The notes under the pieces were generated by a model. That model saw nothing but the letters and a program-made list of their open reading frames with translations, made no database searches and was not told the origin of the DNA. Positions 1 to 7,870 of a DNA stretch of 64,000 nucleotides are shown here, one piece after another. A program made the translations under genes and the position numbers. The stretch is taken from assembly GCA_015654525.1 (NCBI GenBank), contig JAATGT010000183.1, positions 25,705 through 89,704 on the forward strand, in the 5' to 3' direction. The stretch's first letter is position 1, and each line of letters starts with the position of its first letter. This stretch comes from Bacteroidales bacterium (GTDB taxonomy: Bacteria; Bacteroidota; Bacteroidia; Bacteroidales; Paludibacteraceae).

Positions 1-213
1 TCGGGAGTAACCAATGGCATTCAGTTCTGGGGGAACAGTTTTGTAGCCGGACCGCAAGGTGAACTACTCGCTCGGGCTTCAAACAGGAATGACGAAAACA
101 TTATGCTGGATATAGATCTTTCACGCACCGAAACGGTTCGCCGCATGTGGCCTTTTTTCAGGGACAGAAGAATTGATGCATTTGGTGATATCGCTAAAAG
201 GTGGAGAGAATAA
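1..213 (+). CDS. aguB: N-carbamoylputrescine amidase, C-terminal fragment
   Basis: The first 70 codons read open from base 1 and stop at 211-213, so only the C-terminal end of the gene is here. The visible peptide has GNSFVAGPQGE, the late core strand of nitrilase-superfamily amidohydrolases, and ends with RRMWPFFRDRRIDAF, a tail characteristic of N-carbamoylputrescine amidases. Such enzymes cleave N-carbamoylputrescine to putrescine, CO2 and ammonia in the arginine-to-putrescine route, normally beside agmatine deiminase. The catalytic Glu-Lys-Cys triad lies outside the window, so the family call rests on the tail alone; another C-N hydrolase is possible. Confidence 0.8.
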   Translation, partial: SGVTNGIQFWGNSFVAGPQGELLARASNRNDENIMLDIDLSRTETVRRMWPFFRDRRIDAFGDIAKRWRE

Positions 214-221
214 TTTTGTCA

Positions 222-289
222 ACGGCATTATAAGCTGCGCACTATTACTCCCTACGGTCGTGATAGTTCCCTGCGGCGATGTTAATTAT
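222..289. repeat. Dispersed intergenic element, copy 1
   Basis: This stretch contains TTACTCCCTACGGTCGTGAT between short inverted arms (actat/atagt). A similar stretch, TTACTCCCTCCGGTCGCGAT, lies at 34049-34098 between sufB and sufC, also preceded by CGGC and followed by a GTTAATT or ATTAATT sequence. Two related non-coding copies in one window suggest a small dispersed repeat family. Its function is unknown. Confidence 0.5.
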
Positions 290-326
290 TATCCGCTCCT
301 TTCGTAACAATGTGGACCATAAAATA

Positions 327-367
327 AATACGGGTTTCAGAAGCACTAAACTTCTGAAACCCGTATT
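327..367 (-). terminator. Intrinsic terminator of the outer-membrane barrel gene
   Basis: A perfect 17-bp stem (arms 327-343 and 351-367, 7-nt loop) lies just past the stop of the reverse-strand gene ending at 393. On the reverse strand it runs into a T-rich tract, as expected for a Rho-independent terminator. Confidence 0.8.
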
Positions 368-392
368 CTGTATAAGTCCCGATTGAGAGCGG

Positions 393-2783
393 TTAGAAAT
401 TAGGAAGTTTAAAACCTCCTTCTTCAAGTTGCTGTTCTACATTCCGTTTTTGTTTCTCTATGCTTTTTCCTATTTTAAAATTATAGCTATAAGCCACTGC
501 AAAAGCTACCTGTGCCTTCATATAAGTATCCGTTCGTTGATAGAGACTACTGTTTTGTACAGTGGCCTTGCTATTAAAAAACTTACTGGAAAAGGGATTA
601 AATGACAACAAAGTCAGCGAACTATTATTCTTGAACTGCTTAATAAGCCCCACCAAATAAAAAGGAGACATTTTTGTTTCTGTTTGTCCGTCCAACACCG
701 GGCCACTTACCTGAAACATCGAAATCACTTTCAGATCCAACGGCAGCGGAGCCATCACAAAAGAGTTCCAGTTCCAGCTTCGTTGATTGGTTGCTGTTAT
801 CTGATCCAGATAGCTGTTTATATGATTAAATGAATATCGGAAATTAGAATTAAACATCACCTTACCTATTTGCGAGTTTAAAGACAAAGCCCCTCCTGCT
901 TCGTAACCATTGGATACATTAGCAGGTGCACTTTCAAATACCTTGGTAGTACCGACCTGATTAACGATGGTTTGAATTAATCCCGTTTTATACTCGTAGA
1001 AAAGCTGTGGAGCCAAATTTACCGTCACTTTACTTACTGTAACCTTTACGTTGTAAGTAAACTGAAAATTATCCCGGTAGGCCGGCTTCAGATTCGTATT
1101 TCCATGGCTCACCGTCTGGCTGTCCACTTGACTCACAAAAGGATTCAATTGCGAAGCACTAGGTCTGATCACTCTACGGGAATAAGCAAGCTTAATGCTG
1201 TTATTATCGTCGAACTTAAGTGAAGCATTGGCATAAGGCAACGGAGAGAAATAATCGCTCTTTGCTGTTGAGTTAATCACTACGTGTGATGTTTCAAAGC
1301 GCGAGCCCAGCTTAATACTACCCTTCTTAAAGTTACGTGACAGCTCGGCATATCCACCCATGCGTAAATCGGAATAATCCAAATTCGGAGACTGAGTGAG
1401 AGAGCTTGTATTATCAATTTTATACTTATTGAAATTGCCACTCAAACCGGCATTCAGCGAAAAGACACTATCGAAAGGTAAAGTGTAGTTTGCCTGCCCC
1501 GAAAGAGTTTGCGTTTTGGTTTTACTCTTTTCTCTCAACCAGGCACCAACAGAAGTTACAACTGTATCAATCGGATTAAAATTGTTGGTTTGATAATCAG
1601 TCGTTGAATTATTATCCAAACTATTGAAATAGCTTAACTCCACTTCGTAACCATGCTGGGTCTTTTTATCAAACTTATGTTTGTAAAAGAGCGACGATGT
1701 CAGTCCATCATTATTTGTTTTCGCATTGCTCAAAGTCCGGGAAATACTGTTCATAACACTGTTTGAACTATTGTAATTCCAGCTATCGGTATTATTTTTA
1801 GATCCGTTGCCATTATACGATACATTCAGGTTCAGGTTATTCATTTCATCAGGATCGTAAATAAGACCGAAATTGACGTTTCGGTTATTACCCTTCATAA
1901 GCAGATCACTATTCCGTTGTAATTGATTTGCTCCGGCTATACGGGTCATATCTGTGTTGATATTAAAATCCTGAACCATACCGGTAGCAGCCACATAATA
2001 CGATATTTTTTCTAAGCCATAGTCCAGACTTACGTTTCCCCGACCCATATAAGCATCCGACCCGACAGGCAATGCCATCACGTTTACCGTCCCTTTCAGA
2101 CCATATTTCATGGCCGGATTCGTTACAACATTGATTACCGCATCTACATCAGCATCATATTTTCCGGAAGGACTGGTAATCACTTCCATTTTGGCTATCT
2201 GCGACGGGTGCAGTCTCTTCAGATATTCCTTATCACGCGTTACTCCGTCTACTTCAATTCTTACATTCGATTTTCCATTCACCGTGATGTTCTCATTCAA
2301 ATAATCGACTTTTATGGAAGGAACTTTCCGTATTACATCCAATCCATCGGTCGAAGTTTTTCGAATGCCGTCAGGAATTCCGTAAATAGTCCGGTCACCC
2401 AGTTCGGTTACCTTTACTTTAGTTCCGTTTACTACTACTTCTTTAAAGTTGAAGGTCATAGGTTCTAAAGTTATAGATCCCATATTATTAATCATCCCTT
2501 TCTTTTTAGAAGGCACAGGCAGTAAGGTGGTTTTGTATGCCAGATGTTTTACTCTTACACAATACGTTCTGGCTGTGTCGGCTCTGTAAAAGAGAAAAAC
2601 TCCCTCCGAGCTGGTTTTTGCTGTTTCAATGGCATTACTATCCGGCAACTGTAACAGCTCAACCCCGGCACCATCTACCGGTTTGGATGTTTCTTTATCA
2701 GTAAGGCTTCCGGTTATTACCTGTCGCGCATGAATATTCACCGCTACCAGACATAACAAGGCCAGGAAAATTTTAGTTTTCAT
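393..2783 (-). CDS. TonB-dependent-receptor-like outer membrane beta-barrel protein
   Basis: The 796-residue protein begins with a signal peptide (MKTKIFLALLCLVAVNIHA) and continues with a carboxypeptidase-like Ig-fold domain (about residues 22-110; GSLTDKETSKPVDGAGVEL). A short plug-like segment follows (about 120-225, with the DGIRKTSTDGLDVIRKVPSI and GVTRDKEYLKRL regions), then a large beta-barrel with alternating aromatic strands to the C terminus. This is the layout of the Bacteroidota OMP_b-brl_3 outer-membrane family. I see no clear TonB box or SusD partner, so the ligand is unknown. It lies 33 bp downstream of the DUF6263 gene on the same strand and probably shares its promoter. The last residues, GGFKLPNF, do not end in the usual terminal aromatic strand pattern of porins, but do end in Phe. 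Confidence 0.85.
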   Translation of the reverse strand: MKTKIFLALLCLVAVNIHARQVITGSLTDKETSKPVDGAGVELLQLPDSNAIETAKTSSEGVFLFYRADTARTYCVRVKHLAYKTTLLPVPSKKKGMINNMGSITLEPMTFNFKEVVVNGTKVKVTELGDRTIYGIPDGIRKTSTDGLDVIRKVPSIKVDYLNENITVNGKSNVRIEVDGVTRDKEYLKRLHPSQIAKMEVITSPSGKYDADVDAVINVVTNPAMKYGLKGTVNVMALPVGSDAYMGRGNVSLDYGLEKISYYVAATGMVQDFNINTDMTRIAGANQLQRNSDLLMKGNNRNVNFGLIYDPDEMNNLNLNVSYNGNGSKNNTDSWNYNSSNSVMNSISRTLSNAKTNNDGLTSSLFYKHKFDKKTQHGYEVELSYFNSLDNNSTTDYQTNNFNPIDTVVTSVGAWLREKSKTKTQTLSGQANYTLPFDSVFSLNAGLSGNFNKYKIDNTSSLTQSPNLDYSDLRMGGYAELSRNFKKGSIKLGSRFETSHVVINSTAKSDYFSPLPYANASLKFDDNNSIKLAYSRRVIRPSASQLNPFVSQVDSQTVSHGNTNLKPAYRDNFQFTYNVKVTVSKVTVNLAPQLFYEYKTGLIQTIVNQVGTTKVFESAPANVSNGYEAGGALSLNSQIGKVMFNSNFRYSFNHINSYLDQITATNQRSWNWNSFVMAPLPLDLKVISMFQVSGPVLDGQTETKMSPFYLVGLIKQFKNNSSLTLLSFNPFSSKFFNSKATVQNSSLYQRTDTYMKAQVAFAVAYSYNFKIGKSIEKQKRNVEQQLEEGGFKLPNF

Positions 2784-2816
2784 TCAATATCGATTATTTA
2801 CAATAAACTAAAGTGA

Positions 2817-3719
2817 CTATTTAATCATGATTGTCTCCGATTCCGAATCCAGCTGCATTTTCATTTCTGAATTATTCGCTTTCACGGTCATAGTTCCTTC
2901 AATATGTCCTTTTGCAGTATTTTTCAACATCAGGCCAGTGACCACATCAACCGTTCCATCGGCAGTCATAGTACCTTTCAGGTTTTGAGTCATCTGAGCA
3001 GCAGGATCATTAGAAGGTAAAGACTCAATTTCTGACTTACCGGAAACAGTAGCCACATTGCTTGCTATACCTTTTAAAGTAAATGTATTCAACGATAATA
3101 AAGTAGCATTGTTTGCCGACAAGCTATAAGTGCTTTCCCAAGTATCTCCGGTTTTTACCGCTTTTTCGGGTAAATAAGCAAACAAAGGTTCGATACGGGT
3201 TCTGATAGCCGATTCCTGAATAAGGGCATCAGCCACCATTTTTGCCTGATCTCTTTTGCCAGCAGGAATAGAATCCAATACAAACAACACACGATCTTTA
3301 AACTTCGGATAATTTACAAAATCAATAAACTTACCGGCTGTAGAGATTTTTGCAACAATCGTGGAAGTACTTATTTTATTCATGATTCTTTCCATAGGAT
3401 CATTCATATTGGGTTTAGCTGAATTAGTTTCCTTGTTACCCATAGGCGAATTGCTTTTTGAAGCAATAGTATCAAACTTTAATTCAACATCCATGATGTC
3501 GTTTTCTTGTTTAAGCACTTTGTAAGTAACAACATTGTTGGAGAAAACATCAATATTAAACTGTTGTCCTGCAGCATCAATTTTTACAGTTTGTTTGCTG
3601 GTACTTTTGGCGGTATACACTTTGCCTTTTTCAAGATTCAGTTTTAGTGTTACCGGAGCTTGTGCCATCAACGAAATGCCCAGTAAGGCAAAAAAAACGG
3701 ATAAGAATACTTTTTTCAT
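2817..3719 (-). CDS. Secreted DUF6263 family protein
   Basis: This 300-residue protein has a Sec signal peptide (MKKVFLSVFFALLGISLMAQA) and a mature domain rich in beta strands starting LKLNLEKGKVYTAKSTSKQT, which I recognise as the DUF6263 type found in Bacteroidota. It has no catalytic motif I can identify. It is first in a two-gene reverse-strand unit with the barrel protein; a good promoter lies about 75 bp upstream of its start. The barrel and this protein may act at the same envelope site, which is an inference from linkage only. Confidence 0.75.
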   Translation of the reverse strand: MKKVFLSVFFALLGISLMAQAPVTLKLNLEKGKVYTAKSTSKQTVKIDAAGQQFNIDVFSNNVVTYKVLKQENDIMDVELKFDTIASKSNSPMGNKETNSAKPNMNDPMERIMNKISTSTIVAKISTAGKFIDFVNYPKFKDRVLFVLDSIPAGKRDQAKMVADALIQESAIRTRIEPLFAYLPEKAVKTGDTWESTYSLSANNATLLSLNTFTLKGIASNVATVSGKSEIESLPSNDPAAQMTQNLKGTMTADGTVDVVTGLMLKNTAKGHIEGTMTVKANNSEMKMQLDSESETIMIK

Positions 3720-3793
3720 TTTGTAAAATAGATTAGTGAATTGTATTTAGGGAATTAAATTTATATAAGTGTATGGCAATATCAATTACGGCA

Positions 3794-3824
3794 CAAACAT
3801 ACTTATTTTTATAGTACCATGCAA
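3794..3824 (-). promoter_or_regulatory. Promoter of the DUF6263/barrel unit
   Basis: On the reverse strand, TATGTTTG (3794-3801) fits the Bacteroidota -7 consensus TAnnTTTG, and TTGC (3821-3824) sits about 20 bp upstream as the -33 box. It points at the gene starting at 3719. Confidence 0.6.
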
Positions 3825-4025
3825 TACATAGTACTGTATTGCCACTATAGAAATAGACATAAATTACATTAAACTAAACATAATTAGAGAATTAATTCAA
3901 TTTACAGTATTTTATAATTAATATTATTTAACCGTATATGAATGTAAATTACCGATAGGACTTAAAATGAGATTGCCACACTATGCAACCAGCACATCAT
4001 CTACTAACTACATGTCCTGAAAAAT
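3825..4025. other. Gene-free AT-rich spacer
   Basis: Between the promoter of the DUF6263 gene and the terminator of the SPFH gene I see only AT-rich sequence with no open frame, repeat or RNA fold that I can support. Confidence 0.5.
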
Positions 4026-4063
4026 AAAAACCGTTTCCGGAACAATTTCCGAAAACGGTTTTT
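4026..4063 (-). terminator. Intrinsic terminator of the SPFH gene
   Basis: Arms 4026-4040 and 4049-4063 pair over 15 bp with one mismatch, with flanking A/T tracts, just past the stop of the reverse-strand gene ending at 4077. Confidence 0.75.
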
Positions 4064-4076
4064 AAAGAAGACTTAT

Positions 4077-5006
4077 TTATTCAGCTTTATCGCTCATTTT
4101 CATCATGCCCATCATTTGGTTGATTGTTTTTGTCATACCATCGGTGGAACCATCCAGAAAAATCACATTACCTTTACCTGTTTCGCCAAAATGCTTAATG
4201 GCTTCGGTCCACATACTGAACAACAAAAATGAAGCATCCAGATCGGCATCAGTCATTTCCTTAGCAGCTTGTGCCATACCTTTGGCCACTTCTTCGCGGA
4301 ACAACGCAATACCTTGTCCACGTTGTTGTGCAGCTTCTTTTTCGGCCAGAGCTGAAATCTTGATAGCATTACCTTCAGCTTCAGCAGCTTTTGTTTTGGT
4401 AATCAACAAAGCTTGTCCTTCATTTTCGGCAGCAGCTTTCAGGTTGTTCGAAGCCACAACACGCGACATGGATTTGATGATCTCTTCGTCGAACGTAATA
4501 TCATTCAGTTGAATATCAATCATATGATAACCCCATTGTTCTAAGGTATCATCCAGATGTTTTTTTACTTCCTGAATAATTTCGGTACGAAGGCTCAGAA
4601 TTTCAGCCTGCTTTTTAGTAGCCACAAAACTACGAATGGTACCTTCAATGGTACGAATCAGTGCCTGCATAAAGTTTCGGTCATCCACAAACTTAAAAGC
4701 CACGTTTTTAATGGTTTCGTCAGCCTGATTAAATACGGCATAAAGCAACATAGCTTTAAAATACACATTAGCCTGATCCTGAGTTACTGCCTGAAATTCG
4801 AGTTCTACCGAACGATTCTGAATAGAGATACGTTTATGAACCATTTCAATAAACGGAATCTTAAAGTTTAGCCCAGGAGGCATAATACGACGATATTTAC
4901 CAAAAACAGTGATAACGGCTACACTACCCTGATTAACAGTTACAAGCCCTGAAGCAATGAACAGCAATATCAATACTCCAATAATAATAAAAGGAATTGA
5001 AATCAT
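4077..5006 (-). CDS. SPFH domain (stomatin/prohibitin-like) membrane protein
   Basis: The 309-residue protein has one N-terminal membrane anchor (residues 1-22, IIIGVLILLFIASGLVTV). An SPFH/band-7 domain follows (about 24-190: VNQGSVAVITVFGKYRRIMPPGLNFKIP motif region, LEFQAVTQDQANVYFKAMLLY, ITFDEEIIKSM), then an alanine/glutamate-rich helix (about 195-250) and a Met-rich tail. Proteins of this kind oligomerise into membrane microdomain scaffolds and often control membrane proteases. There is no NfeD or FtsH neighbour here, so the partner is unknown. It is a single-gene unit with its own terminator. Confidence 0.85.
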   Translation of the reverse strand: MISIPFIIIGVLILLFIASGLVTVNQGSVAVITVFGKYRRIMPPGLNFKIPFIEMVHKRISIQNRSVELEFQAVTQDQANVYFKAMLLYAVFNQADETIKNVAFKFVDDRNFMQALIRTIEGTIRSFVATKKQAEILSLRTEIIQEVKKHLDDTLEQWGYHMIDIQLNDITFDEEIIKSMSRVVASNNLKAAAENEGQALLITKTKAAEAEGNAIKISALAEKEAAQQRGQGIALFREEVAKGMAQAAKEMTDADLDASFLLFSMWTEAIKHFGETGKGNVIFLDGSTDGMTKTINQMMGMMKMSDKAE

Positions 5007-5396
5007 TTGATGTAATTTTTAAATAATTAATAGCTTATTTTTCGGAAACTTAGTTTGTTTACTGACAACAAATGTCGCAGCAAAAATACATATTATATTG
5101 ATACAATTAACTTTTTTAGGAAAAAATCTTTAATTCAAAGCCTACTTTCGGCAAAAATAAGTCTTTTGTATGTAAAACAAAGATTTTGATAAGCTTACAA
5201 CGATTGTAGCTAGAAGGAAAATGGAAGGGATTGAAATTACTCCTGTTTGTCCCGATAAATCAGAATATCAATAGATGATATTGAACCAACATTACTTTGT
5301 ATGGATATGGATATAAAGCTTCTAAAAACTATGGAAAACAACTTATCCTCTGCCCACACTACTTCTGCAATTTTCGTTCAATTCTATGCCATTATC
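5007..5396. other. Intergenic region with a candidate SPFH promoter
   Basis: On the reverse strand TATTTTTG at 5081-5088 is a plausible -7 box for the SPFH gene, 75 bp from its start. The rest is AT-rich and I see no further feature. Forward-strand frames that start here run antisense through the FN3-like gene and are not supported. Confidence 0.4.
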
Positions 5397-6026
5397 TCAC
5401 AACACATAACTTTTTATCACATCACTCCAGATACGGGCAGGGTCAGTACGCGCTGCGGCTATGCGAAAGCAGTATTCCTGTCCGCTAATCAGCCCTTCAA
5501 TAAGAATTTTTCGTCGGGAACTGGTCACTTGTATCCATACACTATCCGGTCTCTGCGGAGACAGGCAATATTCTACAACATAAAACAGCGCACGTTTTAC
5601 AACGTCGCAACTAATATACAGACTCCCTTTGGAATCGCCCACTTGCAGCTTCACGTTGGTGGGTCTTTCCAGCGGCCCTACACGCGAAGCCCTGAAATGC
5701 ACCGAAAAACCGGCACTATACACTATAGCTGCATTCCCTTTACAAGCTTGCTGGACATAGATGGACATATTTTGCAGACTATCCTCCAATTTCTTGCGCG
5801 CGTCTTTTTTGACTATCGTATCTACCCTCGATCTGTCCTGCAAATTGCTCACACACACTTCAAAGTCAGCAACATTGATCTTTAAGTCGGCAATTAAATC
5901 TGCCGCATTCGGAAAATTCGGATTATCAACCATCCTTTCCAATACCGAAGAAGCAAATAACGCCAGCTCAAGATCCTTGTATTTGGCCGGAGCAAAATTC
6001 TTTGACACAATAACTTTTCTTATCAT
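5397..6026 (-). CDS. FN3-like domain protein (array A neighbour)
   Basis: The 209-residue protein has no signal peptide. Residues 1-100 look helical (ELALFASSVLERMV, LEDSLQNMSIYVQQACKGN). The last third looks like a fibronectin type III fold: ALFYVVEYC strand, DSVWIQVTSS, then the GLISGQEYCFRIAAARTDPARIWSD end, which fits the conserved F/G strands of FN3 domains. It resembles in plan the 221-residue protein at 56549-57214 (helical N-terminal half, FN3-like C-terminal half). Both are followed upstream by a long array of 21-bp degenerate repeats on the same strand. Function is unknown; cytoplasmic location is inferred from the missing signal. Confidence 0.65.
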   Translation of the reverse strand: MIRKVIVSKNFAPAKYKDLELALFASSVLERMVDNPNFPNAADLIADLKINVADFEVCVSNLQDRSRVDTIVKKDARKKLEDSLQNMSIYVQQACKGNAAIVYSAGFSVHFRASRVGPLERPTNVKLQVGDSKGSLYISCDVVKRALFYVVEYCLSPQRPDSVWIQVTSSRRKILIEGLISGQEYCFRIAAARTDPARIWSDVIKSYVL

Positions 6027-6087
6027 ACCAGTCCTATTTTAAGATTAAACCCTTCGATATAAAATTGATTCGTAAAACTAGACAAAC

Positions 6088-6380
6088 AACGGATTGCTGA
6101 CACAAAACAGGGCAATCGTTTAGTTGAATACCCCTTTTGCCTGTTCTATTCCAGCATTATTTGAAACAAACCGGCTCTTATTGATCTAAAACAGGGCATT
6201 ATACTAAAATAATACGTCGTTCATGTACCATTCCGGTCTGTTAGTGTGAAACAATACGCAATCTTTCATATACAACAGCATATTATTCATAAATAATAAA
6301 TTATTTTTCATTATAAACAGAATATTTCTTATGAATAACAGAATAGAATGGATATAAAATAGCCTATTATTTTGAGAGAA
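6088..6380 (-). repeat. 21-bp degenerate repeat array A
   Basis: About a dozen units of 21-23 bp run without spacers. The clearest are five consecutive 21-mers from about 6268 to 6375, each beginning T-x-T/A-A-A-x-A-x-A and ending in a T-rich ATTATTTTTCA-like half. The units are too variable to be a simple microsatellite, yet the pitch is steady. The array starts about 60 bp upstream of the FN3-like gene. Its reading frame gives a meaningless heptad-patterned peptide on the reverse strand, which I do not call a gene. Confidence 0.7.
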
Positions 6381-6813
6381 TAAAGCAAAAATTGAAAAGT
6401 ATGCTTCAGTGGTTGAAGCTAATACGGCAGAATAAACAGAAAAGGGTTGTATAGTGGAATGAAACAAAAGATTAGAAACAAAAGAGAAAGTATTACAGAT
6501 ACAAAACACAACCGAAAGGGAAAGAAAAAAGCCGTTTTAATCAACTAAATACGTAGAAGAATATAATTTTGATCTATAAAAATGCGCTTTACATCTCTTA
6601 AAAATTGAATGGATACCGCTTCTTTGCCATTTTCTCCGAATGTTTCTACATGTCAACGGACAAACACTTAACATCACCATTTTAGTTGCCAGAAATAAAT
6701 AACTTGTTTTTATACAAAATCGTTGTTGGCAATTTTTTGCAGAAGAAGTTATCAATATCCGGTAACCCCTTGTGGACAGGTCAAAAATTCGCGCTTCAGA
6801 GTACGCTATTTTC
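6381..6813. other. Spacer between array A and the DUF4922 gene
   Basis: This AT-rich stretch holds weak continuations of array A up to about 6500 and then nothing I can support. A 72-codon reverse-strand frame at 6537-6755 has no recognisable composition, promoter or ribosome site. Confidence 0.4.
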
Positions 6814-7710
6814 TCAGAAACTGACTTGTTTCAGAATACTTTCCACGTCTTCTTTGCTTATTCGTTCAAAATGGCTTTCGATGGGTGTGATAAAGATGCC
6901 GCACATCTCCACGGTAGCCGGACTAACCAGTAATTGTTGGTCACCCTCAGCACTATATTGCCAGGGGCGAAAAGCTTTGCGGGGAAGCACGAAAGTAAAC
7001 CATTTATCTTCCTCGAAGGTGCAAACGATATTCATCATGGGTTCCTCATTTTCATTAGTTGAGTAATGAGTGTATAACTTTTCAAACGAATCTCTGGCAC
7101 TTTCAATATCAGTGGACTCAATGCAATAAACAGTGCGCAGGTAGTTGTTGAAGCTGAAAAGCTGAAAGGTTTCCGATTCAACCAATAGCAGAGCATGGGT
7201 ATCTTTCAGTCGCTTATAATCATTTACCAACGGCAGAAAATCCTTCGTTCCGGCCTGAAAGTGCAGGTGGTCGGGAGCCGAAGCACCACATCGGGGACCG
7301 TTATAAAAAACGAGATAATTGTCCAACACCCGGGCCAGTTCCAGCATGTCTGCAAAGTAAGGTTTTATTTGCTGGTTGATATGCTCCTTATGCGGAATGG
7401 TAAAGTGTTCGGGGAAGATCGGGAAGGGATTTACCAGAATTTCGTAATTGCCAAACTCCAGGGCCCGTTGTTCGGCAGGTCGGTTAGCAGCACATAAAAA
7501 GCACTTACGCTCGGCAATCGTTTTGGCATCTACCTTAGCTCCCGATGAAACAATACGTGCCGGATTAAACTGCACGTTGACCTCGAAATCGCCAAAGGAA
7601 AATGATTTGGTACGAACTCCGGCAAGATTAGAATACGATTCCTTTGCCTGTGCCCAGTTTGTTGTTTGATCTTGGAAAAGTGTGTTTGTCAACTGATTCA
7701 GATTACCCAT
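6814..7710 (-). CDS. DUF4922 protein, HIT/GalT-fold nucleotidyl transferase or phosphorylase
   Basis: The 298-residue protein carries a Cys pair C70-x-x-C73 (KCFLCAANRP), which in GalT-like enzymes can bind zinc or shape the fold. The HIT-type active site H148-L-H150-F-Q152 sits in GPRCGASAPDHLHFQAG. The sequence fits DUF4922, related to GDP-sugar phosphorylases and ATP adenylyltransferases of the HIT superfamily. The expected chemistry is reversible phosphorolysis or transfer of a nucleotide from an NDP- or NTP-type donor through a nucleotidyl-histidine. It is transcribed in the same direction as the glycosyltransferase at 7869-9320 and lies near murK-murQ, so a nucleotide-sugar substrate is likely but unproven. 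Confidence 0.8.
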   Translation of the reverse strand: MGNLNQLTNTLFQDQTTNWAQAKESYSNLAGVRTKSFSFGDFEVNVQFNPARIVSSGAKVDAKTIAERKCFLCAANRPAEQRALEFGNYEILVNPFPIFPEHFTIPHKEHINQQIKPYFADMLELARVLDNYLVFYNGPRCGASAPDHLHFQAGTKDFLPLVNDYKRLKDTHALLLVESETFQLFSFNNYLRTVYCIESTDIESARDSFEKLYTHYSTNENEEPMMNIVCTFEEDKWFTFVLPRKAFRPWQYSAEGDQQLLVSPATVEMCGIFITPIESHFERISKEDVESILKQVSF

Positions 7711-7765
7711 GTATATATTTTGTAAAATGTTTTACTGATTATTTCAAATTAAAAACAGATTTATA

Positions 7766-7831
7766 TATCTTTGCATCAACATGCTTGCCCCCCTTCCCAT
7801 AAGAACAGGGCGCTTAGGGTAAGCCTTTTTT
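7766..7831 (+). ncRNA. Candidate small RNA with terminator
   Basis: On the forward strand TATCTTTG (7766-7773) is a perfect -7 box with no gene behind it. About ten bases later a stem forms between 7783-7790 and 7817-7824 (one G-U pair), with an inner CCCT/AGGG pair, followed by seven T residues. The predicted transcript would be about 50-60 nt. The -33 region is poor and I recognise no RNA family, so this is a structural suggestion only. Confidence 0.35.
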
Positions 7832-7842
7832 ATTTAAACTTT

Positions 7843-7870
7843 TCTCCCCTTTAGGGGTTGGGGGTCTTTT
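7843..7870. repeat. CCCCTTTAGGGG-type dispersed repeat
   Basis: The palindrome CCCCTTTAGGGG followed by TTGGGGGTC belongs to a short repeat family of which three further copies lie at 9471-9500, 10331-10385 and 10451-10487. This copy lies directly at the 3' end of the glycosyltransferase gene and overlaps its stop codon by two bases. Confidence 0.75.

Noticed and set aside
245-427. A 60-codon reverse-strand frame over the terminator near 327-367
   Set aside because: It spans a perfect terminator hairpin and the end of the barrel gene; nothing supports translation.
4105-4512. A 135-codon forward frame antisense to the SPFH gene
   Set aside because: It is a shadow of the alanine/glutamate-rich helix codons of the SPFH gene.
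5301-5885. A 194-codon forward frame antisense to the FN3-like gene
   Set aside because: The reverse-strand protein has FN3-like signatures; this frame has none and starts in plain spacer.
6204-6509. A 101-codon reverse-strand open frame across array A
   Set aside because: Same cause: a 7-residue repeat translated from 21-bp DNA units; low-complexity AT-rich codons.
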